Source of the DNA: Tritrichomonas musculus
Lineage: Eukaryota > Parabasalia > Tritrichomonadida > Tritrichomonadidae
Length of the DNA stretch: 64,000 nucleotides
Direction: 5' to 3'
NCBI GenBank assembly: GCA_039105265.1
Contig: JAPFFF010000015.1
Location: 1-64,000, forward strand
In this document: positions 1 to 13,823 of the stretch, one piece after another
Layout of the letters: every line of letters begins with the position of its first letter
How positions within the stretch are numbered: the stretch's first letter is position 1
Program-made: the position numbers and the translations under genes
The notes under the pieces: model-generated
What the model saw: only the letters and a program-made list of their open reading frames with translations
Database searches by the model: none
Told to the model about the DNA's origin: nothing

Positions 1-3000
1 ACGTTTTTTGAAAAAGAGCTGATATTGTAAGATTGCATAGTTTTTGATAATAGTATATATAACAAATATCTGATATTATTCCTATATGATATCATTTGTA
101 TATTTAAAATGCTGATATAACTTGTTTTTGTGGAGATAACTATGTCAAATATTGAACATAAATTTTTATCTTGGAACTTTTTTCTTCTTTTAAAAAAAAT
201 ATCATTAGAAAAAAGTGCTTCTTTCCATTTTAATTATGAATCTGAAAGTATAAGCAAAGTATAACATTTTTGCAAATTAAAAAGATGATTAGTATTAAAT
301 TGTAAAAAACAAGATCGCGAATATAGAAGAAATGATAGGGAAATGCTGACTAATTTGTAAATCTTTATTAAGGCATGAAAGAAAAAAAGCATGTACCTAA
401 TTTTACCATTGCTTTATTTAGTATGCATATTAAGGAATATATATCTAAAAAAATCTAAGTTGTTAAGTTATAACTAGTCATATTTTTTTTCAGTCTAAAG
501 AATATAGCAGTTTAGTATATTGTAACAGAAAAAAAACTTGATTGATTAATGACTAGCAGTTTGCGATTTTTCCCATAAAATCTATAATATGACATTGTAT
601 TTCGATAGATTGCAATACAATTGATGTATAATTGTAAATAGAATCGTTATATTTATGAGTAGTGGTAAAAAATGCTTTGATTTTTGAATATGCTCTCTAA
701 TATATCCCAAAAATACAATTTTTTGATTTTTCAAAAACATTTAAAAAATGATAAAAGTAATATCAATCTCATTAAATCGACGAAATAAATTGTGTTATAG
801 GATGTTCTTCGTTTGATATCATTTAATGTTATAAATATCCCATACACATAAAAATACAAACAAAAACTATTTTTTTATAATGGTCATTAAAAATGCATTC
901 AATTATTTGATTATTTCTAAACACAGAATGAAAATATAAAGGCCTTGCTGGTATCAAATGGTTTGTTTTTACTTGCAATTTTACTTTTATATGGCTTTAG
1001 TTCAAGATAAAAAGATACTGCAGATATTTGAGTCTTTTTCTTAAAAACACGCACTTATCAATTTTTCAAAAAACAAAAATTTTATAAAAAAAGAATCATT
1101 ATGATGCATACAAATGTTACCAAAGGACAATAATGCATATATTAATTTTATATTATGTAATGTTCTATATGAAATGGAAATTATTGAGTTTCACTTTTTC
1201 TATATGTGACTTTTTGATAAAATAAAATTTTTAAAATTTTTGATTTTAAAAATACTAGAACGTAGGAAACTTTCGAATTTTGGAGATATGATTCGAAATT
1301 GATATATTATAATTATTGGGAGTAAATATTATCAAATATAAATTTTGAGCAAAATCGTGGCGTTGGGTTTTTCGGAAAATACGTTTTTTCAAAAATGACG
1401 CGAAAAAGATAGTATAGCAAGAGTTCAAAGATATCGTGAAAATATATTATATAGGATGTATAGTTAATCATATATTATCTATTAAATGTTTACTTAGCCA
1501 TGGCTTGTGTAGAGATATGTATGAAACAAAGTTATGCATGGTGCATGTTAATTTGCACTTTAGTATATTAGGAAAAAAGTGACAAAGTGAAAGGTAACTA
1601 AGTGCGCATGATATGTTAAAACGAGTTTTATATTCTCATATATGTTATAGCAGAAAATCAGATTTGCAGACATGTTCTATAAGAAAATCGTATTTAGAAA
1701 ATTTTTTCGGAAGAAAATTGGTTTTTTCCAATTTTTGAAAAAAGTGCCTTTTTTAATATATTTATATACTGATCAAAAAGTGACATTTTAAGATAATAAC
1801 CATATAAAAATAATTATCATAGAGTGATAAATATAATTATCACAAAAAAATCGGAGCTTAACCATTGCATCCGGAGATACGTCGATTTTTGTGGTTTTTC
1901 GATGATTTTACGATTTTTTTAAAAAAAGCTGACATAATAAATGCGTACACCTACAGGCATTCAGTAAAAAATTTATTAATTAATAGTTTATTATCTGTAT
2001 TATAATATATCAGAATTTAAAAAAATTCCAACGCCACAATTTTGAAAAAAGTTTGTTTCAAGTTACAACAAAAATTGAATGGGATTTCCTCTCAATTTTT
2101 GAAAATTGTTTTAACAATATCTCAGATTATAAGCAAAATAAATGATATGTTTTATAACAAAATATTATTATAATATGATTATCTTTATTATATATTAGTT
2201 TCAAGAAATTTTCCAGAGTTTCCTACGTTCTAGTATTTTGGCCCTCTAAAGCCAAAAATTTAATGATTGACGTAAAACATTGAATTTTTCAATACAACAA
2301 CCTATTTTTTAAGATGGAAATAGAATTATAACATAAAATACTATCTTTATGTCTTTAAAAAAATGAAAAAATAAATTTGTGTATAGTTTAAACATAGATA
2401 AATTGTATGCATCACGTCACGTTTTTTGAAAAAGAGCTGATATTGTAAGATTGCATAGTTTTTGATAATAGTATATATAACAAATATCTGATATTATTCC
2501 TATATGATATCATTTGTATATTTAAAATGCTGATATAACTTGTTTTTGTGGAGATAACTATGTCAAATATTGAACATAAATTTTTATCTTGGAACTTTTT
2601 TCTTCTTTTAAAAAAAATATCATTAGAAAAAAGTGCTTCTTTCCATTTTAATTATGAATCTGAAAGTATAAGCAAAGTATAACATTTTTGCAAATTAAAA
2701 AGATGATAATCATGCTTCTTTTAGTATTAAATTGTAAAAAACAAGATCGCGAATATAGAAGAAATGATAGGGAAATGCTGACTAATTTGTAAATCTTTAT
2801 TAAGGCATGAAAGAAAAAAAGCATGTACCTAATTTTACCATTGCTTTATTTAGTATGCATATTAAGGAATATATATCTAAAAAAATCTAAGTTGTTAAGT
2901 TATAACTAGTCATATTTTTTTTCAGTCTAAAGAATATAGCAGTTTAGTATATTGTAACAGAAAAAAAACTTGATTGATTAATGACTAGCAGTTTGCGATT

Positions 3001-6000
3001 TTTCCCATAAAATCTATAATATGACATTGTATTTCGATAGATTGCAATACAATTGATGTATAATTGTAAATAGAATCGTTATATTTATGAGTAGTGGTAA
3101 AAAATGCTTTGATTTTTGAATATGCTCTCTAATATATCCCAAAAATACAATTTTTTGATTTTTCAAAAACATTTAAAAAATGATAAAAGTAATATCAATC
3201 TCATTAAATCGACGAAATAAATTGTGTTATAGGATGTTCTTCGTTTGATATCATTTAATGTTATAAATATCCCATACACATAAAAATACAAACAAAAACT
3301 ATTTTTTTATAATGGTCATTAAAAATGCATTCAATTATTTGATTATTTCTAAACACAGAATGAAAATATAAAGGCCTTGCTGGTATCAAATGGTTTGTTT
3401 TTACTTGCAATTTTACTTTTATATGGCTTTAGTTCAAGATAAAAAGATACTGCAGATATTTGAGTCTTTTTCTTAAAAACACGCACTTATCAATTTTTCA
3501 AAAAACAAAAATTTTATAAAAAAAGAATCATTATGATGCATACAAATGTTACCAAAGGACAATAATGCATATATTAATTTTATATTATGTAATGTTCTAT
3601 ATGAAATGGAAATTATTGAGTTTCACTTTTTCTATATGTGACTTTTTGATAAAATAAAATTTTTAAAATTTTTGATTTTAAAAATACTAGAACGTAGGAA
3701 ACTTTCGAATTTTGGAGATATGATTCGAAATTGATATATTATAATTATTGGGAGTAAATATTATCAAATATAAATTTTGAGCAAAATCGTGGCGTTGGGT
3801 TTTTCGGAAAATACGTTTTTTCAAAAATGACGCGAAAAAGATAGTATAGCAAGAGTTCAAAGATATCGTGAAAATATATTATATAGGATGTATAGTTAAT
3901 CATATATTATCTATTAAATGTTTACTTAGCCATGGCTTGTGTAGAGATATGTATGAAACAAAGTTATGCATGGTGCATGTTAATTTGCACTTTAGTATAT
4001 TAGGAAAAAAGTGACAAAGTGAAAGGTAACTAAGTGCGCATGATATGTTAAAACGAGTTTTATATTCTCATATATGTTATAGCAGAAAATCAGATTTGCA
4101 GACATGTTCTATAAGAAAATCGTATTTAGAAAATTTTTTCGGAAGAAAATTGGTTTTTTCCAATTTTTGAAAAAAGTGCCTTTTTTAATATATTTATATA
4201 CTGATCAAAAAGTGACATTTTAAGATAATAACCATATAAAAATAATTATCATAGAGTGATAAATATAATTATCACAAAAAAATCGGAGCTTAACCATTGC
4301 ATCCGGAGATACGTCGATTTTTGTGGTTTTTCGATGATTTTACGATTTTTTTAAAAAAAGCTGACATAATAAATGCGTACACCTACAGGCATTCAGTAAA
4401 AAATTTATTAATTAATAGTTTATTATCTGTATTATAATATATCAGAATTTAAAAAAATTCCAACGCCACAATTTTGAAAAAAGTTTGTTTCAAGTTACAA
4501 CAAAAATTGAATGGGATTTCCTCTCAATTTTTGAAAATTGTTTTAACAATATCTCAGATTATAAGCAAAATAAATGATATGTTTTATAACAAAATATTAT
4601 TATAATATGATTATCTTTATTATATATTAGTTTCAAGAAATTTTCCAGAGTTTCCTACGTTCTAGTATTTTGGCCCTCTAAAGCCAAAAATTTAATGATT
4701 GACGTAAAACATTGAATTTTTCAATACAACAACCTATTTTTTAAGATGGAAATAGAATTATAACATAAAATACTATCTTTATGTCTTTAAAAAAATGAAA
4801 AAATAAATTTGTGTATAGTTTAAACATAGATAAATTGTATGCATCACGTCACGTTTTTTGAAAAAGAGCTGATATTGTAAGATTGCATAGTTTTTGATAA
4901 TAGTATATATAACAAATATCTGATATTATTCCTATATGATATCATTTGTATATTTAAAATGCTGATATAACTTGTTTTTGTGGAGATAACTATGTCAAAT
5001 ATTGAACATAAATTTTTATCTTGGAACTTTTTTCTTCTTTTAAAAAAAATATCATTAGAAAAAAGTGCTTCTTTCCATTTTAATTATGAATCTGAAAGTA
5101 TAAGCAAAGTATAACATTTTTGCAAATTAAAAAGATGATAATCATGCTTCTTTTAGTATTAAATTGTAAAAAACAAGATCGCGAATATAGAAGAAATGAT
5201 AGGGAAATGCTGACTAATTTGTAAATCTTTATTAAGGCATGAAAGAAAAAAAGCATGTACCTAATTTTACCATTGCTTTATTTAGTATGCATATTAAGGA
5301 ATATATATCTAAAAAAATCTAAGTTGTTAAGTTATAACTAGTCATATTTTTTTTCAGTCTAAAGAATATAGCAGTTTAGTATATTGTAACAGAAAAAAAA
5401 CTTGATTGATTAATGACTAGCAGTTTGCGATTTTTCCCATAAAATCTATAATATGACATTGTATTTCGATAGATTGCAATACAATTGATGTATAATTGTA
5501 AATAGAATCGTTATATTTATGAGTAGTGGTAAAAAATGCTTTGATTTTTGAATATGCTCTCTAATATATCCCAAAAATACAATTTTTTGATTTTTCAAAA
5601 ACATTTAAAAAATGATAAAAGTAATATCAATCTCATTAAATCGACGAAATAAATTGTGTTATAGGATGTTCTTCGTTTGATATCATTTAATGTTATAAAT
5701 ATCCCATACACATAAAAATACAAACAAAAACTATTTTTTTATAATGGTCATTAAAAATGCATTCAATTATTTGATTATTTCTAAACACAGAATGAAAATA
5801 TAAAGGCCTTGCTGGTATCAAATGGTTTGTTTTTACTTGCAATTTTACTTTTATATGGCTTTAGTTCAAGATAAAAAGATACTGCAGATATTTGAGTCTT
5901 TTTCTTAAAAACACGCACTTATCAATTTTTCAAAAAACAAAAATTTTATAAAAAAAGAATCATTATGATGCATACAAATGTTACCAAAGGACAATAATGC

Positions 6001-9000
6001 ATATATTAATTTTATATTATGTAATGTTCTATATGAAATGGAAATTATTGAGTTTCACTTTTTCTATATGTGACTTTTTGATAAAATAAAATTTTTAAAA
6101 TTTTTGATTTTAAAAATACTAGAACGTAGGAAACTTTCGAATTTTGGAGATATGATTCGAAATTGATATATTATAATTATTGGGAGTAAATATTATCAAA
6201 TATAAATTTTGAGCAAAATCGTGGCGTTGGGTTTTTCGGAAAATACGTTTTTTCAAAAATGACGCGAAAAAGATAGTATAGCAAGAGTTCAAAGATATCG
6301 TGAAAATATATTATATAGGATGTATAGTTAATCATATATTATCTATTAAATGTTTACTTAGCCATGGCTTGTGTAGAGATATGTATGAAACAAAGTTATG
6401 CATGGTGCATGTTAATTTGCACTTTAGTATATTAGGAAAAAAGTGACAAAGTGAAAGGTAACTAAGTGCGCATGATATGTTAAAACGAGTTTTATATTCT
6501 CATATATGTTATAGCAGAAAATCAGATTTGCAGACATGTTCTATAAGAAAATCGTATTTAGAAAATTTTTTCGGAAGAAAATTGGTTTTTTCCAATTTTT
6601 GAAAAAAGTGCCTTTTTTAATATATTTATATACTGATCAAAAAGTGACATTTTAAGATAATAACCATATAAAAATAATTATCATAGAGTGATAAATATAA
6701 TTATCACAAAAAAATCGGAGCTTAACCATTGCATCCGGAGATACGTCGATTTTTGTGGTTTTTCGATGATTTTACGATTTTTTTAAAAAAAGCTGACATA
6801 ATAAATGCGTACACCTACAGGCATTCAGTAAAAAATTTATTAATTAATAGTTTATTATCTGTATTATAATATATCAGAATTTAAAAAAATTCCAACGCCA
6901 CAATTTTGAAAAAAGTTTGTTTCAAGTTACAACAAAAATTGAATGGGATTTCCTCTCAATTTTTGAAAATTGTTTTAACAATATCTCAGATTATAAGCAA
7001 AATAAATGATATGTTTTATAACAAAATATTATTATAATATGATTATCTTTATTATATATTAGTTTCAAGAAATTTTCCAGAGTTTCCTACGTTCTAGTAT
7101 TTTGGCCCTCTAAAGCCAAAAATTTAATGATTGACGTAAAACATTGAATTTTTCAATACAACAACCTATTTTTTAAGATGGAAATAGAATTATAACATAA
7201 AATACTATCTTTATGTCTTTAAAAAAATGAAAAAATAAATTTGTGTATAGTTTAAACATAGATAAATTGTATGCATCACGTCACGTTTTTTGAAAAAGAG
7301 CTGATATTGTAAGATTGCATAGTTTTTGATAATAGTATATATAACAAATATCTGATATTATTCCTATATGATATCATTTGTATATTTAAAATGCTGATAT
7401 AACTTGTTTTTGTGGAGATAACTATGTCAAATATTGAACATAAATTTTTATCTTGGAACTTTTTTCTTCTTTTAAAAAAAATATCATTAGAAAAAAGTGC
7501 TTCTTTCCATTTTAATTATGAATCTGAAAGTATAAGCAAAGTATAACATTTTTGCAAATTAAAAAGATGATAATCATGCTTCTTTTAGTATTAAATTGTA
7601 AAAAACAAGATCGCGAATATAGAAGAAATGATAGGGAAATGCTGACTAATTTGTAAATCTTTATTAAGGCATGAAAGAAAAAAAGCATGTACCTAATTTT
7701 ACCATTGCTTTATTTAGTATGCATATTAAGGAATATATATCTAAAAAAATCTAAGTTGTTAAGTTATAACTAGTCATATTTTTTTTCAGTCTAAAGAATA
7801 TAGCAGTTTAGTATATTGTAACAGAAAAAAAACTTGATTGATTAATGACTAGCAGTTTGCGATTTTTCCCATAAAATCTATAATATGACATTGTATTTCG
7901 ATAGATTGCAATACAATTGATGTATAATTGTAAATAGAATCGTTATATTTATGAGTAGTGGTAAAAAATGCTTTGATTTTTGAATATGCTCTCTAATATA
8001 TCCCAAAAATACAATTTTTTGATTTTTCAAAAACATTTAAAAAATGATAAAAGTAATATCAATCTCATTAAATCGACGAAATAAATTGTGTTATAGGATG
8101 TTCTTCGTTTGATATCATTTAATGTTATAAATATCCCATACACATAAAAATACAAACAAAAACTATTTTTTTATAATGGTCATTAAAAATGCATTCAATT
8201 ATTTGATTATTTCTAAACACAGAATGAAAATATAAAGGCCTTGCTGGTATCAAATGGTTTGTTTTTACTTGCAATTTTACTTTTATATGGCTTTAGTTCA
8301 AGATAAAAAGATACTGCAGATATTTGAGTCTTTTTCTTAAAAACACGCACTTATCAATTTTTCAAAAAACAAAAATTTTATAAAAAAAGAATCATTATGA
8401 TGCATACAAATGTTACCAAAGGACAATAATGCATATATTAATTTTATATTATGTAATGTTCTATATGAAATGGAAATTATTGAGTTTCACTTTTTCTATA
8501 TGTGACTTTTTGATAAAATAAAATTTTTAAAATTTTTGATTTTAAAAATACTAGAACGTAGGAAACTTTCGAATTTTGGAGATATGATTCGAAATTGATA
8601 TATTATAATTATTGGGAGTAAATATTATCAAATATAAATTTTGAGCAAAATCGTGGCGTTGGGTTTTTCGGAAAATACGTTTTTTCAAAAATGACGCGAA
8701 AAAGATAGTATAGCAAGAGTTCAAAGATATCGTGAAAATATATTATATAGGATGTATAGTTAATCATATATTATCTATTAAATGTTTACTTAGCCATGGC
8801 TTGTGTAGAGATATGTATGAAACAAAGTTATGCATGGTGCATGTTAATTTGCACTTTAGTATATTAGGAAAAAAGTGACAAAGTGAAAGGTAACTAAGTG
8901 CGCATGATATGTTAAAACGAGTTTTATATTCTCATATATGTTATAGCAGAAAATCAGATTTGCAGACATGTTCTATAAGAAAATCGTATTTAGAAAATTT

Positions 9001-11842
9001 TTTCGGAAGAAAATTGGTTTTTTCCAATTTTTGAAAAAAGTGCCTTTTTTAATATATTTATATACTGATCAAAAAGTGACATTTTAAGATAATAACCATA
9101 TAAAAATAATTATCATAGAGTGATAAATATAATTATCACAAAAAAATCGGAGCTTAACCATTGCATCCGGAGATACGTCGATTTTTGTGGTTTTTCGATG
9201 ATTTTACGATTTTTTTAAAAAAAGCTGACATAATAAATGCGTACACCTACAGGCATTCAGTAAAAAATTTATTAATTAATAGTTTATTATCTGTATTATA
9301 ATATATCAGAATTTAAAAAAATTCCAACGCCACAATTTTGAAAAAAGTTTGTTTCAAGTTACAACAAAAATTGAATGGGATTTCCTCTCAATTTTTGAAA
9401 ATTGTTTTAACAATATCTCAGATTATAAGCAAAATAAATGATATGTTTTATAACAAAATATTATTATAATATGATTATCTTTATTATATATTAGTTTCAA
9501 GAAATTTTCCAGAGTTTCCTACGTTCTAGTATTTTGGCCCTCTAAAGCCAAAAATTTAATGATTGACGTAAAACATTGAATTTTTCAATACAACAACCTA
9601 TTTTTTAAGATGGAAATAGAATTATAACATAAAATACTATCTTTATGTCTTTAAAAAAATGAAAAAATAAATTTGTGTATAGTTTAAACATAGATAAATT
9701 GTATGCATCACGTCACGTTTTTTGAAAAAGAGCTGATATTGTAAGATTGCATAGTTTTTGATAATAGTATATATAACAAATATCTGATATTATTCCTATA
9801 TGATATCATTTGTATATTTAAAATGCTGATATAACTTGTTTTTGTGGAGATAACTATGTCAAATATTGAACATAAATTTTTATCTTGGAACTTTTTTCTT
9901 CTTTTAAAAAAAATATCATTAGAAAAAAGTGCTTCTTTCCATTTTAATTATGAATCTGAAAGTATAAGCAAAGTATAACATTTTTGCAAATTAAAAAGAT
10001 GATAATCATGCTTCTTTTAGTATTAAATTGTAAAAAACAAGATCGCGAATATAGAAGAAATGATAGGGAAATGCTGACTAATTTGTAAATCTTTATTAAG
10101 GCATGAAAGAAAAAAAGCATGTACCTAATTTTACCATTGCTTTATTTAGTATGCATATTAAGGAATATATATCTAAAAAAATCTAAGTTGTTAAGTTATA
10201 ACTAGTCATATTTTTTTTCAGTCTAAAGAATATAGCAGTTTAGTATATTGTAACAGAAAAAAAACTTGATTGATTAATGACTAGCAGTTTGCGATTTTTC
10301 CCATAAAATCTATAATATGACATTGTATTTCGATAGATTGCAATACAATTGATGTATAATTGTAAATAGAATCGTTATATTTATGAGTAGTGGTAAAAAA
10401 TGCTTTGATTTTTGAATATGCTCTCTAATATATCCCAAAAATACAATTTTTTGATTTTTCAAAAACATTTAAAAAATGATAAAAGTAATATCAATCTCAT
10501 TAAATCGACGAAATAAATTGTGTTATAGGATGTTCTTCGTTTGATATCATTTAATGTTATAAATATCCCATACACATAAAAATACAAACAAAAACTATTT
10601 TTTTATAATGGTCATTAAAAATGCATTCAATTATTTGATTATTTCTAAACACAGAATGAAAATATAAAGGCCTTGCTGGTATCAAATGGTTTGTTTTTAC
10701 TTGCAATTTTACTTTTATATGGCTTTAGTTCAAGATAAAAAGATACTGCAGATATTTGAGTCTTTTTCTTAAAAACACGCACTTATCAATTTTTCAAAAA
10801 ACAAAAATTTTATAAAAAAAGAATCATTATGATGCATACAAATGTTACCAAAGGACAATAATGCATATATTAATTTTATATTATGTAATGTTCTATATGA
10901 AATGGAAATTATTGAGTTTCACTTTTTCTATATGTGACTTTTTGATAAAATAAAATTTTTAAAATTTTTGATTTTAAAAATACTAGAACGTAGGAAACTT
11001 TCGAATTTTGGAGATATGATTCGAAATTGATATATTATAATTATTGGGAGTAAATATTATCAAATATAAATTTTGAGCAAAATCGTGGCGTTGGGTTTTT
11101 CGGAAAATACGTTTTTTCAAAAATGACGCGAAAAAGATAGTATAGCAAGAGTTCAAAGATATCGTGAAAATATATTATATAGGATGTATAGTTAATCATA
11201 TATTATCTATTAAATGTTTACTTAGCCATGGCTTGTGTAGAGATATGTATGAAACAAAGTTATGCATGGTGCATGTTAATTTGCACTTTAGTATATTAGG
11301 AAAAAAGTGACAAAGTGAAAGGTAACTAAGTGCGCATGATATGTTAAAACGAGTTTTATATTCTCATATATGTTATAGCAGAAAATCAGATTTGCAGACA
11401 TGTTCTATAAGAAAATCGTATTTAGAAAATTTTTTCGGAAGAAAATTGGTTTTTTCCAATTTTTGAAAAAAGTGCCTTTTTTAATATATTTATATACTGA
11501 TCAAAAAGTGACATTTTAAGATAATAACCATATAAAAATAATTATCATAGAGTGATAAATATAATTATCACAAAAAAATCGGAGCTTAACCATTGCATCC
11601 GGAGATACGTCGATTTTTGTGGTTTTTCGATGATTTTACGATTTTTTTAAAAAAAGCTGACATAATAAATGCGTACAAAAAGTTTGTTTCAAGTTACAAC
11701 AAAAATTGAATGGGATTTCCTCTCAATTTTTGAAAATTGTTTTAACAATATCTCAGATTATAAGCAAAATAAATGATATGTTTTATAACAAAATATTATT
11801 ATAATATGATTATCTTTATTATATATTAGTTTCAAGAAATTT
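1..11842. repeat. Satellite-like tandem array of a 2,432-bp unit
   Basis: Five head-to-tail copies begin at 1, 2419, 4851, 7283 and 9715. Copies 2-4 have exactly 2,432 bp between starts. Copy 1 is 14 bp shorter because of a small indel near 288. Copy 5 lacks 97 bp after about 11677 and stops at about 11842. Apart from these indels I saw no differences when reading copies side by side, so the array is young or homogenised. The unit is very AT-rich, with stops in all frames and no credible gene. The window starts inside the array, so its left limit is unknown. It could be a macrosatellite or tandemly amplified nonautonomous elements; assembly duplication is the main alternative, although the copy-specific indels argue against a pure artefact. 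Confidence 0.95.
1249..2240. mobile_element. Foldback or MITE-like element inside each satellite unit (copy 1 shown)
   Basis: A perfect 23-bp inverted repeat, core CTAGAACGTAGGAAACT, lies at 1249-1271 and again inverted at 2218-2240. Further in, GTGGCGTTGG near 1357 is answered by CCAACGCCAC near 2028, so the inverted arms extend well past the tips. The ~990-bp segment therefore has the form of a nonautonomous element with long imperfect inverted arms. The same segment recurs in every unit. No transposase is visible and I could not assign a superfamily or a clear target duplication. Confidence 0.6.
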
Positions 11843-12707
11843 CATTGTTGCCGGTATTGCATTTCAACCATCTTTTGTTTCTGTAAATATTCAAAGATTA
11901 AAAACACTTTTAAATCGTTGCAAATCAAGTATAAATAAAGGTTTTCAGCAGATTAATTATGTATCAGAAAAAAGTCAAGTAAAGTCACACCTTATTAAAT
12001 CTATTCCGCTTTTAAATTTGTATCAATCAGAGCTTCGACAATGGACAATAAGAATTCCAAATAATGGGCCAAATGGATTTTCTAGGAATTTCGTTCAATA
12101 TCATTTTTCTTCACAAACAACTGACATTCAAAATATCAATTTACAAAAAATAAAATTGCAAAATGACAAGCCTATTTTGCCTCCAATTATTCGTGAAAAT
12201 CATCTTTTGCATCCTCCTGTTAATGAAAATTTTATTTTTACTAATTTAATTAATTCAACTAGTTCAGCAATTCTTACCGATCAAAATTTGACCCAAAAAG
12301 TAAGTTTTAATCCTTCATTTTTTCCAACCCAAATTCAGCCAACAAAGAATATCATTATTAATAATGATAATGATCATTCTCCATCAATACAAAATCCGCC
12401 CGAAATTCGTTTATGCAATTCGCAATGTGTAGATACTACACTTTCAATTGATGATTTTGATATCAGTAATAACCATGAATTAGGTATGAATGAATATGAT
12501 CCTTATGCGTTGTATAATTGCTCTGATGTTAATGATAATTGTTCAAGCGTCAATAATAGTTTTGAAATTCCTAGTCATTTCCGTATAGATGAAATGTATT
12601 CTGATTATTATAATCATGATGATCCGCAAGATGATGATATAGGATTGAATAGCGCAACAGATCACAACGGGTCATCAATTGACATTAGAAATAATTTTTC
12701 ATCCTAA
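11805..12707 (+). pseudogene. IBD-like (initiator-binding domain) protein, N-terminally truncated at the satellite junction
   Basis: The open frame runs from inside the satellite (first in-frame stop upstream at 11802) to the stop at 12705-12707 and has no ATG before the homologous part. The unique sequence begins at about 11843 and reads IVAGIAFQPSFVSVNIQRLK, then LLNRCKSSINKGFQQINY and later LYQSELRQWTIR. I recognise this as the pattern of the trichomonad initiator DNA-binding domain (Pfam IBD, the fold of IBP39): hydrophobic start, R/K-C-K-S-S-I-N helix, and a closing S-E-L-R-Q-W-T-R. The remaining ~190 residues are Asn/Asp-rich and low complexity. The start of the domain and any promoter are missing because the array abuts the gene, so it is probably dead or uses a start in the satellite. 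Family assignment is from memory of the motif, not a search. Confidence 0.65.
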
Positions 12708-12863
12708 TATTTTTCTTTCTTTTGTTTTGATAAGAACTATAAATATTTATTTATTTGAGTTTGAATTATAATTTTATAAATATATAAACTTTAGTTATTT
12801 TCCTAATTTGATTTTGTTTTGTATCTTAAAATAAATAAAATAAAATAAAAAACATATCATGGT

Positions 12864-13823
12864 TTATACAGTATTTTCTATTGTTCGATAAAAACATCTT
12901 GTTTGGTAAAATTGCTGAACCGGTTTTGCTTTGTAAGGCTCTATAAATGCAAATTTGCATCTAAGTTCTTCATCAATCATGAGCATTGCACCTTTGTTGC
13001 CCAAATTATCACAATAATCTGGTGCTGAAAAAATGGTAAGAACAGACCTATCTGGTAAAAACGGAAAGTTACATCCAGATTCAGTAAATTGATGAGCTCT
13101 ACAAATTAAATCAAGATCATTTTTATCAAGGAAATTTTGTGTAACATCGGGGCCAAACAAATAACCAGTATCTCTTTTGGATGGATGAAATCCATTTTCA
13201 GTCGATGGATCACTCCATAAAAGGTCAGCTACAATTCCTTGTTCTGGAACTTTTAAAGGTCTTTGAATGTTTTCAATGTCATTTATTGAGTTTAAATCTG
13301 GTGAAAGTCCACCATGAACACAAAAAATGTGGTCATTTATAATAGCTGCAAGCGGAAGCATATCAAAAAGAGAAATAAACTTATTCCATAATCTTATTGT
13401 ATATTTATTGATGCACTCGTTGTAAAAACCATAAATTTTTGTCATTTCTTCAGTTTCATGATTTCCTCGGAGTAAAAAAATATTTTCTGGATATTTTACT
13501 TTGAGTGCAATCAAAAGAGATATGGTTTCTACCGAATATTTTCCCCTATCAACATAATCTCCCAGAAATAGGTAAGTTGAATCTGGAGGAAGTCCATTAA
13601 TATTAAAATAGCGTAGCAAATCATAAAATTGTCCATGGATATCCCCAATAATGGTTACAGGTGAATCTATTCGAAGAACTGTTGTTTCACTTTTCAAAAT
13701 TTTGACTGCAAGTGAAATTGAGCATTCAATATCTGTTGGGTCAAGCTTAATTTGTTTTTTGCCATTAGATGTATCAAAGCTTTCATGAAGAAGCTTTCGA
13801 AGGAGACGTTCGCATCGTATCAT
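12864..13823 (-). CDS. PP1-type serine/threonine protein phosphatase catalytic subunit
   Basis: This 319-residue protein has every signature of the PPP family in order: GDIHGQ (60-65), GDYVDRG (88-94), RGNHE (119-123), VHGG (169-172), RAHQ (242-245) and SAPDYC (266-271). Metal ligands D61, H63, D89, N121, H170 and H244 are all present. The stretch after GDYVDRG, including the YPENIFLLRGNHE segment, follows PP1 more closely than PP2A or calcineurin. Length matches a bare PP1 catalytic core with a short tail. It removes phosphate from Ser/Thr with targeting set by regulatory subunits; the partners here are unknown. The insert after LLWSDP is shorter and different from classical PP1 (GFHPSKRDTGYLFG). 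The ATG at 13821-13823 is the first in frame. It converges with the truncated IBD gene, with 156 bp between stops. Confidence 0.93.
   Translation of the reverse strand: MIRCERLLRKLLHESFDTSNGKKQIKLDPTDIECSISLAVKILKSETTVLRIDSPVTIIGDIHGQFYDLLRYFNINGLPPDSTYLFLGDYVDRGKYSVETISLLIALKVKYPENIFLLRGNHETEEMTKIYGFYNECINKYTIRLWNKFISLFDMLPLAAIINDHIFCVHGGLSPDLNSINDIENIQRPLKVPEQGIVADLLWSDPSTENGFHPSKRDTGYLFGPDVTQNFLDKNDLDLICRAHQFTESGCNFPFLPDRSVLTIFSAPDYCDNLGNKGAMLMIDEELRCKFAFIEPYKAKPVQQFYQTRCFYRTIENTV

Noticed and set aside
1-11842. rDNA or other RNA gene array
   Set aside because: The unit is far too AT-rich, and I see no stretch resembling conserved rRNA or tRNA motifs.
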